Notes: generated by a model not told the origin, from the letters alone. A stretch of 14,414 nt of DNA from Chromera velia (GCA_018398765.1 JAHBMJ010004633.1:64001-78414); one strand, 5' to 3'. Counted from the first letter of the stretch, positions 1-8,907 are shown. Program-made: numbers and translations.

Positions 1-2
1 GC

Positions 3-518
3 GAAGAAGAGAAGAGACGCCGCCACATGATTCCACCATTTCTGTACTCATGCACTCAGCCACACACACCGACACAATTATGGATACATGAGGAGTCTAG
101 ACTGATGAGATAGAGCGAGCGCAGGAAAGGACAGAAGTGCACGTGTAGGGCAGAATAGCAGACCATCTCTTCTGTGAGGGTTTTTCGTCGAAGTGCTGAT
201 GACAGATACGGACAACTGACATTGACCACTTTTCCCGCGCGTCGCCCCTGGTACTCCCTGGCGCTCCCCGCTAGCAGGGTGGCGTTCACGTTTGGACTCT
301 GCAGAGTTTACGTGATGATCAAGAAGCGGTGCACAGAAGAAACAGAAAAGCAGAGTTCACTTGTGGCTCTGAAGTGCGTCAAAAGACAAGACGATCAATC
401 CGATGAGAGGCAATGGCGCCCGGACGAAAACGATGATGAGGCAAGGTCTGACGGTCTGACGAGACGACAACGGAAAAAAGGAGACGGCATGCATGCAGGG
501 TCTCAGCATGCAGACTGA
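3..518 (+). CDS. Candidate 3' part of an unidentified gene, open only if UAG is read through
   Basis: This frame is already open at the left edge and runs 172 codons to a TGA at 516-518. TAG codons occur at 111-113 and 156-158. Without them, the stretch from 174 to 518 alone is open. The last 70 residues are strongly charged, rich in Asp, Glu, Arg, Lys and Gln, with no recognised domain. A second frame (452-740, also TGA-terminated, no other stop) continues the charged composition and could be a following exon or a frameshifted continuation. A TGA-free run of this length is expected by chance fairly often if UAR is ignored, so this is weak evidence. The 28-base repeat at 89-116 lies inside the frame. 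Function unknown. Confidence 0.25.
89..116 (+). repeat. 28-base direct repeat, copy 1
   Basis: These 28 bases recur exactly and in the same orientation at 3273-3300. They contain the palindrome AGTCTAGACT followed by GATGAG. Flanking bases on both sides differ between the two copies. Confidence 0.9.
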
Positions 519-1029
519 CCGATGAGGCGGGTCTCATTGCCAAACGGTGCTGTGCAGGCCGCCAGAGCTGCCCCCGTGAAGATGAAGAACGGGAAGCAGG
601 CTCAATGAGAGAAGCTTTCTTAAGTTCGCTTGATCACAGAAAGACTGTGTGGGGAATTCAAGCAGAGTTTTCTTCAAAGGGGGAAGTCGGCTGTGGAGAC
701 GGAGAAAGCAAAAGAAAGCTAGAAGGAAGAAAGTCTTGAATGCAATCCAATAGCAGTCTCCACAGCTCTTTGCCCAGCAACGAGGCTGAAAGTTGGTGTG
801 ATCCTTCTGTGCAATAGTGAAAATGTGACAATCAGTGCAAGTGAAATCATAAACTAGCTGTCGGATGGGGCCCACGGACCATGCGCGCGCGGCGGCCGCC
901 ATCCACGAGTGGGCAAATGATGATTGAGGGTCAAATGCATGCCATAAGAGATTTTCAAAGTGCCACTATTAATAATGTGCTACGCTCAATTGCGCGGTTT
1001 AGCCTAGAGTCTCCGAAATTCCATGGTGT

Positions 1030-1154
1030 ATCTGACGCACTCCGTGCGAATGGCCCGGAAAGCGAAATTTATTCTTGTTGCCCCTGCTTTAAATTTGGAA
1101 AGTGCCTCCTCAGCTGAATTATCTTTCCGGGGCCAAGCTTGGCGTGCGTCAGAT
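1030..1154. repeat. Imperfect inverted repeat, potential long hairpin
   Basis: The left arm (1030-1062) starts with ATCTGACGCAC and ends with GGCCCGGAAAG. The right arm (1123-1154) starts with CTTTCCGGGGCC and ends with GTGCGTCAGAT, the exact complement of the left outer 11 bases. The inner blocks match except for one extra base. The loop is about 60 bases. It could be a foldback element, a short MITE remnant or a small-RNA hairpin; the sequence does not decide between these. Confidence 0.65.
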
Positions 1155-1446
1155 CTTCCTGTAAACGTCGGACGCAGCCATCCATATGGTCTGGGGGGGT
1201 GCAATTTTTGTTAAGTGCCCTCTCAGCTTCGCTTTCCAGGCCATGTCATTGCACGTACGTACGCCATCATACGTATCTAACTGTATGTATGTTATAATCC
1301 CGTGTATACAGAACTTTTGCCAAAGTTACGTAACACACCTAATACCTAGTAGGTTAGTACCTCAACTAAACATCTGCGCAGGGCACAAACCTTGATTGTT
1401 TATGCGACTGCGCGTAGTATATAGGGCCCTTCGCAGTATCAGACCG

Positions 1447-1541
1447 TGAACTGCCCTCTAAGATGCACTCTTGCATATATAGCCGATTATATTTTTGTCT
1501 AAAAAAAATTTTAGCTGTATATCGCCTCGGGGGGCAGTTCA
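1447..1541. repeat. Inverted repeat with 10-base perfect arms
   Basis: TGAACTGCCC at 1447-1456 is the exact reverse complement of GGGCAGTTCA at 1532-1541. The stem extends inward by three more positions if G-U pairs are allowed. The 75-base loop is AT-rich and includes a run of eight A. No function is evident. Confidence 0.45.
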
Positions 1542-2659
1542 GCTCTGCTGAGATCAGCCGAGAGGCCCTGAGATCGTACGCACTCGCATAACGTATTTTT
1601 TCATTTTGGGGGGGGGGATCGGTTCTGTCTCTGTCATGGTCGGTGTCGCCCGAGTTCTAAAATATGCCCCTCAAGCAACTCACATAGAGCCGCAATCGCA
1701 CATACATCTTAATTACTTTGCGCATGCGTGCCCCTCAAGTAACTTGTACGGAGTTACACATACATATGACGTGCGCGCAGTTCCGAAAAGCATACTTCGC
1801 TGCCGTGGCCCCCGCCCGATGGCAGTACACAACTTAGACATGCCCAAGCCTCCGATGGTGTGCATCAATCTAGGCATCAATTAGCGGACCCTCCCAAAGC
1901 ACTCACCCAACCTGTTGGGTACATCCTATTAAATATAGCCGTTTTGTTAGCCACTTCATTTGCATATTGCTCCAAAGATGTGCAATCATGCATATATGCA
2001 ATCAACGACCACCAGCACCGTGTCTGTGACTTACTGCCTACACTAGCCTCATTCTTACATTGCTTTCATCTCACTGCGTGCTCTCAATGTCTCTCATTCA
2101 TTTGCTTTATCCCACTGCACTTCATTTTTTCCTTTCTGCTTGGTAATGCCTGTATCATTGCACGATCTTCATTGTCTGCATGCATCCTGCAGCTCTCCGA
2201 CTACCCAAAATGATGCGGTCGTGCTAGCTCACTGCGCTGATATGTTCACCTATGTAGGTCTGTTACTCGCATTCAATCATACATTCACTCAACGTATATA
2301 TATCAATCTCTATTCATCTTATCACCGCTCGATCCTACAATAATCAGTTTCACTACGTGCTTTTGCATAATAATCCACTGCCCTGCCTATTTCGTTTCAC
2401 TGTTCTCATTGCACCTTTGTACGTCACATCTCTCCTACTATCATTTAAGTTGCCTCTTTGCCAAGCCTTTCACGCTCACGTCAGCTCTCACATTGAGTCT
2501 CATTAAATCTCGGTCTTCTCAGTTCAGTGCTCTGATTTCAATGCATGGCCTCTTTCCGCTGTATTTTCTCTCATGTTTGGTTCTGAGACTCGTTTTTTTC
2601 TGCCCACAGCCATCAACTCATTGCTCTTATGGCATTGCCCCAGCTATCACCCGGCGCAG

Positions 2660-2702
2660 ACAGGTGGGCATGCAGGGAGGCAGGTAGGCAGGCAGGCAGG
2701 CA
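2660..2702. repeat. CAGG/GGCA microsatellite
   Basis: Degenerate tetranucleotide repeat, pure in its last five units, interrupted by GCATGCAGGGAGG at the left. Confidence 0.85.
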
Positions 2703-2829
2703 GATATGCCAAACGGCAGAATAAGCAGACCCGTAAAATGAGATAATGACACTGGCAGTCTCAGTGGCAGAACAGCAGAAAGACAGAGAGACATGCAAAT
2801 ACGCAGACATCTAGTGTAGACATAGGTAC

Positions 2830-2902
2830 TGCCAGGCAGGCAGGCAGGCAGGCAAACAGATAGACAAAGAGATAGATAGACAGACAGACAGACAGACACA
2901 CA
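2830..2902. repeat. Compound GGCA and GATA/GACA microsatellite
   Basis: About six GGCA units (2831-2855) are followed by mixed GATA and GACA units ending in a pure GACA run at 2880-2898. The same GGCA motif forms the array about 130 bases to the left, so the two were probably seeded together. Confidence 0.9.
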
Positions 2903-3272
2903 GGCTACTCTCTCGGTGACCCTGTTTGCTCACATCTCATCTCTTCACTTGTATTTCACTTTTCTTATCTTGCCTCTCTCATATCATTTCTCTCAATTCT
3001 GACCTCTTATCCAACCTCTCAGTTGTACATATCTCTACATACCACCTCACAAACAAACTGTGAGATTCAGAAGTCGTAATCCCACTCTGCTTCCGTCTTG
3101 ATGTTTCCTTTCGGCACGACTCAGCGTATTCCTGCCTACCTGCCTGTTGGCTGTCGTGTAGGGATGCCTTCCTGTGTGTTTGACCATATTTCTAATTTTG
3201 TCTTCTTTTCTGAGTGTGCTCAAAGTTCTGCCTCCCTGTCTGTTTGACTGCTTTCTCATCATCCCAGCTAGG

Positions 3273-3300
3273 TGAGGAGTCTAGACTGATGAGATAGAGC
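3273..3300 (+). repeat. 28-base direct repeat, copy 2
   Basis: Exact match, same orientation, to 89-116. It lies at the boundary between the pyrimidine-rich stretch to its left and AT-rich DNA to its right. Confidence 0.9.
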
Positions 3301-3552
3301 ATTTCCCAAATTAAAATTTTAATCTTTCTGTTAAACTTTGCCTATGTTCACTGAAAAGTTCTGACTGGGCCGCCCTATCCAAGGGCTGCCTTTAACAACT
3401 TGTTATTCTGACAACCTTCCACATTTCGCTTTTCTGCTCTTTTATCTTTTCTTTTATCACCTCTTCTGTCCTCTTTATCTGTTCTGTGTTTCTTCTTTCT
3501 TTCTGTCACTGTTTTTTCATTCTCTTCCCCCCTTTCATTTCTCTCTCCGGAC

Positions 3553-3790
3553 ATATACCGCTTATTTTACATATTTTTTCATAACAACGCCTGAAAGTTA
3601 TTTCAGGATAAGTTTCCTTGACACGATCGTACTCGATCGTCAACATTGACCGCCATTTATTAAACATCGCTCTTTTATACATTTTTTTTATGATGGCGCC
3701 TAAATGGTATTGCATGGTAAATTCCCTTGACTTGATCATACTTGATCCATAAGTTGATCGTCAACATCGATCGGCATTAATTTATTGAAT
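3553..3790. repeat. Diverged tandem duplication, unit about 110-120 bases
   Basis: Two copies align by shared blocks in the same order: ACAT plus a T-run, a GCGCCT/ACGCCT block, CCTTGAC at 3616-3622 and 3725-3731, GATCGTCAACAT at 3635 and 3756, then a (C)GGCATT/CGCCATT block and a TTATT block. The offset changes from 109 to 121, so one copy has gained or lost about 12 bases. The GATCG words are themselves often repeated. The minus strand is open for 77 codons (3739-3506), but the tandem structure makes a coding role unsupported. Confidence 0.65.
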
Positions 3791-4240
3791 ACAGTTATAA
3801 AAAGCTTTTGTAATCAAGCTGTTTGAGAAAATTTAGGAAAATTTATACCAGATTATAAAACTTTTTTGACTGACTATTGATCGATCGATGAGTTTCATAG
3901 TTGGTACACAAAGCATTTATCAAAAAGTATCTTTTAAGAAAGGTTACAGAATGTGTTTAGCCGTAAGTCTAACGAATTTTAAAACATTTTATGACATAGT
4001 TCTTATTTAATTGATTAGTTGATTGATTGAATACGTAATTTTTTAAAGTCATAATGATGTTAAATGCATTCGGTTCAGTGAATGTGTAATTGATAGATTT
4101 GGATACCAATAGTAACTCAGGAAAAGATTTAATAATCAGACTGTAATACTGCATGCTTATGTTTTTTAACGTTTTCCTTTAGCCCGTACGTCATAATTAA
4201 GACACTCACAAGAGTCAGGTGACAAGACCTTAGTCACTTC

Positions 4241-4257
4241 CGTGCGCAAAGCGCACG
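4241..4257. other. Short perfect hairpin in AT-rich DNA
   Basis: CGTGCGC, a three-base AAA loop, then GCGCACG: seven perfect pairs, all but two being G-C, in otherwise AT-rich surroundings. A poly-A run follows on the plus strand about 20 bases later, so a terminator-like structure is possible, but no transcript is known here. Confidence 0.4.
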
Positions 4258-4588
4258 TACTCACTTGTTAAAAATAATAAAAAAAAAAGCGTTTGAACGG
4301 TTTTTATCTTTATTTTACTTTTTTTTCAACTGACTGTCAAATAAATTAGAATAAGATTGAGGTCTAGTATTGGAGAAAACACTAGCTAATAGCTATAGGA
4401 AAAAATAAAAAGAACTAGCAAAAAGAACTAGTACTTCAATGAAATTATTGTTCTTTGATTTTTTAAGTTTGTCTCCTATTTGGTAATGTTTAGGATATAT
4501 TTTAGGGTTGTAAATAGTTTAAATGAATAATATGTATAATATTAGATGTTTGAAATTGACTATACACGCTCAAAGAGCATATCAGTGT

Positions 4589-4668
4589 ATCATTATCATC
4601 ATCATTATTATTATTATTATTATTATTATCATCATCATTATCATCATCATATGCTATTATTATTATTA
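4589..4668. repeat. ATT/ATC trinucleotide microsatellite
   Basis: Alternating blocks of TTA and TCA trinucleotides, about 80 bases, with one ATGC interruption near the right end. Confidence 0.95.
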
Positions 4669-4729
4669 ATTGGTCTATAGGCCATCATGCAATGCACTAG
4701 GCAATGCATGAGTCTAGAACAATGTTGTA

Positions 4730-4850
4730 TTGCCCCTTTGCCAGACCCCCATCACTAATCGGGGTGGCGCTGCCGTCTGCTAGCTAAAACCTGGCGCCTG
4801 CATGAATGATGTTTAATCGATCTAAGTGCCGCCCCTCACTGTAGAAGGCT
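4730..4850. other. GC-rich, potentially structured patch
   Basis: This patch is clearly richer in GC than the several hundred bases on either side. CAGAC then CCCC (from 4743) can pair with GGGG (4760-4763) and, after a GC-rich bulge, GTCTG (4774-4778). GGCGC words recur nearby (TGGCGCTG, TGGCGCC). It could be a piece of an old SINE or a structured RNA, but I see no A/B-box pair and no reading frame. Identity unknown. Confidence 0.3.
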
Positions 4851-5116
4851 GCAACAGTCAAACCAATCTAAGGTACTGAGAACAAACAGAGTAAACCAGT
4901 AAAGAGGGAGAACAAGGATTGGAATGGATGTACAAAGAAGGCGTTCAAAGGGTCAGAGGCATGAACAATTCGGAAAAAGACCGTTTAGTCATTAATATAC
5001 TCGCGTCATTTATCTATAAGAGAAGAGAAACTTCAAGAGGAGATGAAAAGGAAAGAAATTAAAGAAACAAGAAATAAAACAGACTCTTATTGCTAAGCTT
5101 TATACTTAGTCTGCTC

Positions 5117-5632
5117 TCATAGCCATGTTGCAACAAACTTGCCCTTTTGAAAACCAGGTTGGTCACCCTCTCCCTCTCCTGCTGGATAGTTTTCGAGCTT
5201 TGCAAAAGCCCGCACAGCGCGTGTGACTGATGGGAAAAACATGTCAAAGGAAAGGTTCTCCCTGTTGGATGCTTGTTCTTCCCCCTCTTCAAACTGTTCA
5301 AGAAAGCCAATCTCGTCTTGAATCTGATCCTATGCCCTCTGATGCCAAGACTTCCTTACCGACTTGGAAACGACGGCGGGAGTCATCATCTGTGCAGTGA
5401 AGCGCAGACGAGGACTCACGTGGTCAGAAGCAGGAAGCAGAGAGAAGAGCTGCTGCAAAGAACGTTGCACATTGCATTCACTGTGAATCTTCCTGCTCTG
5501 ATTCAGAAAGGTGAGTTTCTCTGCAGACACGAAGCCGCACCTTATAAGAAGGGAACGCGTCTCCATATCTGCGAACAGAAAAGAGCGAACGCCCATCCCG
5601 GGCAGCAATGACATCGTTGGTATGCTTTTCCG
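5117..5632 (-). CDS. Probable C-terminal part of the unidentified gene at 5478-6458, in another frame
   Basis: From 5632 this frame is open to a TGA at 5117-5119, with one in-frame TAG at 5330-5332. The segment after the TAG is acidic and reads like protein (for example DQIQDEIGFLEQFEEGEEQ, then FFPSVTRAVRAFAKLENY). It overlaps the end of the neighbouring frame by about 155 bases, so the true gene must switch frame there through an intron or a frameshift. Several GT and AG dinucleotides are available and I could not choose between them. If UAG means Gln, the segment across the stop is continuous and terminates at UGA like the other genes here. No domain was recognised. Confidence 0.4.
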
Positions 5633-6458
5633 TCATGTCACAACAAAAATCTGCCTCTAGGCCCCTTTGCCTAACAAAATCTGCACCGTCACAGTAAGGC
5701 AGATCCTCTTGTACACAAAGGTAAGACAGCTCACGAACAGTTTGAGCTGAGAGCCCAAACAGGTTTTAGCTGAAGTCTCCTTAAAAAAAAAGGTGAATGA
5801 AGTGCACTGAGGCTTGGGAAACCTCAGGAGGAGTGGGTGGGGAGAAGGGTTTTGAGGAACCAACGTCCATAGTGGAGTAAACGAGTCCAGGGATTTGGTT
5901 GATGGAATCGCTTTTTAAATTTAAGGAGGAGGACATGGATGTACTGTTGTTGGTAGAGGGCGTGTTAGCATCGCTTTGTGGGGGGGGCAAGACGGAGTCG
6001 CTTTATGGGGGGGGCGTGTTAGCATTGCTTTGTGGGGAGGGCGAGAAGAAGTCGCTTTGTGTGGGGGGCGTGTTGGCATCGCTTTGTGGGGAGGGCGAGA
6101 CGGAGGCGCTTTGTGGGGGGGGCGACTAGAGGGGCGAGACGGAGGCGCTTTATGGGGGGGGCGTGTTGGCATCACTTTGTGGGGAAGGCGAGACGGAGGC
6201 GCTTTATGGGGAGGGCGTGTTGGCATCGCTTTGTGGGGAGGGCGAGACGGAGGCGCTTTGTGGGGGGGGCGACTAGAGGGGCGAGACGGAGGCGCTTTAT
6301 GGGGGGGGCGTGTTGGCATCACTTTGTGGGGAAGGCGAGACGGAGGCGCTTTATGGGGAGGGCGTGTTGGCATCGCTTTGTGGGGAGGGCGAGACGGAGG
6401 CGTTTTGTGGGGGGGGCGTGTTGGCATCGCTTGATAATTTTTTTAGTGGTCTCTTTCT
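5478..6458 (-). CDS. Unidentified gene with N-terminal Pro/Ser/Gln repeat; continuous only if UAR is read as Gln
   Basis: The frame is bounded by TGA at 6459-6461 and 5478-5480 and is 327 codons long. It holds seven TAA and two TAG codons but no internal TGA. The first 150 or so residues are a repeat with units like SPSPQSDANTP and PPPQSASV; the period is 54 bases inside a 147-base higher-order unit, both multiples of three. The Gln position of the repeat is CAA in some units and TAA in others. After it comes a Ser/Asn linker and then a unique region containing LSAQTVRELSYLCVQEDL, CDGADFVRQRG and DVIAARDGRSLF, which looks folded but matches no family I know. Caution: in the adjacent minus frame (6427-5921) the array is open under the standard code, and the same C/T variants are synonymous His codons. 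The 5' end is not defined; an upstream intron is possible. Confidence 0.45.
5966..6430 (+). repeat. G-run-rich minisatellite, 54-base units in a 147-base higher-order repeat
   Basis: The plus strand alternates GTGTTGGCATCGCTTTGTGG-like and GGGCGAGACGGAGGCGCTTT-like half units separated by G runs of four to eight. Diagnostic positions recur at 147 bases (CTA at 6126 and 6273; TTA at 6150 and 6297, 6204 and 6351), showing a nearly exact higher-order duplication. The regularly spaced runs of four or more G make G-quadruplex formation on the plus strand likely. Confidence 0.9.
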
Positions 6459-6711
6459 TCAGCAATTGCGAGACCAGGAAAACTGAATAGAAACTCAACG
6501 CGTTTCAAAGCCAGCGCTTCTCGTCAGGAGGAATTCAGTTCCCTTTCTTGTAACAGAGGTCCTAAATAGTGAAACCAATGTTCTACAATAATCTTCACTC
6601 CTTTTCTTATTTACGTCACTTTTGATATAGACAAAGAAGAAAAGAGTGTATCCAAACTTCAGGCGTCTGTCGAGACGCGGAGCCGTTTTTCATATTATCA
6701 GCATACAGTTT

Positions 6712-6920
6712 TTTCAAAAAAATTAAAAAATGATTGAAAAAAAATTATGATTAAGATAAAATAAAATAAAACAGAATGAAGAGTCTGGTTCTGAAAAGAA
6801 TGAAAAATAAAAAATAGAAAAAGATTAAAAAATAGAAAACAATAGAAAAAAATAGGAAAAAAATTAGAAAAAAATAAAAAAAAAAATAGAAAAAAATTAG
6901 AAAAAAATAGAGAAAAATTT
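6712..6920. repeat. Degenerate A-rich tract
   Basis: Runs of four to eight A separated by T, TAG, TTAG or G. On the retroelement strand this is a T-rich tract. The unit is too irregular to be a telomere repeat. Confidence 0.75.
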
Positions 6921-6965
6921 AGAGATTTCTTTAGGCTACCCAGGGGATGATACTATCAAAAGATC

Positions 6966-6995
6966 TTTTAATTCTTCCTGCAGGAAGAATTAAAA
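6966..6995. repeat. 30-base perfect palindrome
   Basis: TTTTAATTCTTCCTG (6966-6980) is exactly followed by its reverse complement (6981-6995) with no loop. Farther out, CCCAGGGGA (6940-6948) and TCTCCTGGG can pair with one mismatch. It lies about 145 bases beyond the reverse transcriptase stop, where a 3' end signal of the element might be expected. As RNA it would form a strong hairpin. Confidence 0.85.
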
Positions 6996-7139
6996 AAATC
7001 TCCTGGGGGCAAAAGACTTAACAACCAAGAAGACTTACAATGAGACGGCGACTTGGTTGAAAGTTTCTCATGAAATCTGGTCAGATTAGGTCGGATTCAA
7101 GTGACCACTGGCCGTGTCGAAGAATGACTTCAAACGAGT

Positions 7140-8790
7140 TCAGGCATAAAAATGGTTTTTCCCTGCTTTCTTGAACAGAGAAAAGATGTTTGGAGGGTTC
7201 TTTCTTGCGATAAGGATGCGAAACGAAGTTTTCACTCCCAATTTCTTTCTGATTACTTTTGTTACCGGGTCGACTTGTCGATTTCTGCTAACTTTAAAAA
7301 AAAGAGATTGGGAATGAAAGAACCCAACAGACCCTTTTAAAGGATTTTGGCTGAACTGAATTGCATCTGCTGCTTCTTGCTTGAGGCAGTCAACTGAGCA
7401 GAGCACCTTTCTTCTCTCTCTGTTTCTCATTTCAAACTTCACTTCGTTCAAGACCCTCAACACACACTTGAGTAGGTATCCCCTCTTCAAGAAATGAATG
7501 ACAACTTCTTTCTTTTCCTTTCTGAAGGTGTTCTCGTCTGAGCAAAGTCGCAGCCTACGAATCAGTTCAGCTCTGATCAGGGCAAGTTTGGAGGAGGGGC
7601 GGTGAGCGAACGACCATGCAATGTATTGATGAGCACTCAATACTTTGGTGTGGGGGCATACAAACAAACGAATCCACCCGTTGCCATCCCATTTCTCTTG
7701 AATCTCAACATCTAAATGAATAATGGGCACACAAATCAACTCGTCTGCTCTAAGAATCTTGATTGAACCAAAGGATAATTTCGTGTCAGGGTTGGTACAA
7801 ACAAAAAAGGAACAAAGAAAAGTTTCGAGTTCAGTCTTTGTCCCACTCTAGATTCCAATCACGTCATCAATATAACGGAGAAATTCCTCCAGAGAAGGAG
7901 GACGGCGGTGGTTAGAAAGAAATTTCTCATATTTGTATGTAAGCACAATGTCTGCGATCGTCCCTCCAGCTGCTGACCCCATTGGTACTCCACCTTTCTA
8001 TCTATAAAAGAAAACGTTGCCATCTCTGTCTGTGTATTGAAACTTAACTCGCAATATGCTCTTTAGCATAGTGTACCAGATTTGAAGGGTCTTGCGAGTC
8101 TTCTCTTGCTCAGGGAAGTAGGGAGGGAGTTGGAATTGGGGAGTTACTGTCATACCATTGCAGAAGTAGGATGGATGTTGCTTCAGCAAAGAGGCCACTT
8201 CATAAATAATTTCAGACTGAAGGAGAGACGTGTAGAGGAAAGAGATATCAGCAGTCCAGACAAAAGAAGAAGCAGGGATTCGTTTCTCTTTAAACCTTAG
8301 TTCAAACCTTCAAACAACTTCTGCGGAGGAAATCAGGTGTTGGGGTCGATTCACGGTGAAAAGTTTGGAGGGAGAGAGCCATAATTCGATGTATTGGTGC
8401 AAAAAGGGACATACACAGAGGCATGATGGGTCGTCCGACGATAGGATTTTTATGAATCTTGATTACAAGAAAGAATTCAGGGAGCATTGCTTTCTCAATC
8501 CTTGTTATCGATTCTCTTTTCACGTATTTTGTGACACCAAAGTCGAGATAATCAAGGACACCGACAAGCTCTCGGATCATTCTCTTCTCTTCTTCCAGAG
8601 GGGACCCCTCTAGATGCTCATACGCAGACAGATCGTCGAGCTGTCTAAAAACTTCTCCATCATACCACGTCGGAGCCATACTGCCCACCCCCATTCCTTT
8701 ATCCGTCATGGCTATTCTGACCCTTTTCCCTAAAGATTCGATCGCGTCAAACGCATCAGAAGGGAGGTTGGGTCGGCATTGAGGAATTTA
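7140..8790 (-). pseudogene. Penelope-like reverse transcriptase with one frameshift and two in-frame TAG codons
   Basis: RNA-dependent DNA polymerase of a PLE. In order: the pre-finger motif with TDKG (from 8706; families usually have ADKG), a KIHKNP-x-VGRPIM block (8460-8422), motif A with TADISFLYTSL (catalytic Asp at 8249-8247), motif B with GGVPMGSAAGG (about 7994-7962), motif C YIDD (7874-7863), an HLDVEI block, and a thumb with the typical ELIRRLRLCS and KRGY words. The C terminus reaches the ARKNPPNIFSLFKKAGK block and stops at TGA (7140). A one-base frameshift near 8305-8312 separates the finger segment from motif A. TAG occurs at 7998-8000, where PLEs usually have Gln, and at 7848-7850, where they usually have Trp. 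If UAG is Gln, the frameshift is the only break. All catalytic residues are present. Confidence 0.88.
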
Positions 8791-8850
8791 AAGAGAGAAG
8801 CACTAGAGTGGTAACAGGCAGATAAAATAGGTGTTGTTCCGTACTCCTCC
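7140..8850 (-). mobile_element. Penelope-like retroelement, probably 5' truncated
   Basis: The element is recognised from its reverse transcriptase, described in the overlapping entry. No GIY-YIG endonuclease is visible either after the thumb region or before the fingers. It is therefore an endonuclease-less or truncated copy. No terminal repeats or target-site duplication were identified, so the limits given are those of recognisable protein. Upstream, the coding frame meets several TGA codons beyond about 8943. Confidence 0.8.
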
Positions 8851-8907
8851 GAACTTAGTAGGCCAGACGAAGCCGAAATGGAAGAATAGAACTAGAATTG
8901 GAGTTGA

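Larger units (their letters stand above)
745..2640. other. Region without a supportable gene
   Basis: Only short open frames occur here, in all directions, and none shows convincing coding character. The stretch holds two inverted repeats (1030-1154 and 1447-1541), scattered TGCATGCA-type and tandem ACGTACGT-like words, and a run of nine G at 1609-1617. No tRNA, rRNA or recognisable promoter was seen. Confidence 0.5.
3791..5058. other. AT-rich region without a supportable gene
   Basis: Strongly AT-rich with poly-A and poly-T runs and no convincing reading frame. It contains the short hairpin at 4241-4257, the microsatellite at 4589-4668 and the GC-rich patch at 4730-4850, annotated separately. 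Confidence 0.5.
6459..7139. other. Non-coding stretch between the repeat gene and the retroelement
   Basis: No supportable gene. From about 6712 to 6920 the plus strand is almost pure A with interspersed TAG and G (degenerate A-run plus TAG or TTAG units). A perfect palindrome follows at 6966-6995. The stretch lies downstream of the reverse transcriptase frame in its own direction and may include the element's 3' region. Confidence 0.5.

Noticed and set aside
97-145. Hammerhead ribozyme core (CTGATGAG followed by GAAA)
   Set aside because: The intervening bases cannot form stem II, and the second copy of the 28-base repeat lacks a nearby GAAA. PLEs can carry hammerheads, but this site is far from the PLE.
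534-902. Minus-strand frame of 122 codons
   Set aside because: It is Cys/Phe/Leu-rich without a motif and overlaps the better plus-strand candidate frames. It looks like a shadow.
3047-3739. Minus-strand Lys/Arg/Glu-rich frame with several TAR codons and an internal TGA at 3506
   Set aside because: The plus strand is pyrimidine-rich here, so the complementary purine-rich strand gives charged peptides automatically. A TGA interrupts it and part of it spans the tandem duplication.
6712-6920. Telomere-like repeat next to an endonuclease-less PLE
   Set aside because: The A-run plus TAG/TTAG units have no constant length and lack G runs, so they do not match known telomere motifs.
7085-7180. GIY-YIG endonuclease after the RT
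   Set aside because: All three minus frames were read past the thumb region; none shows GIY-YIG motifs or the preceding Cys pattern.
8830-8865. Possible 5S rRNA fragment (CTCCGAACTTAGTAGG-like word)
   Set aside because: Only a short superficial resemblance; the flanking bases do not fit 5S rRNA helices.
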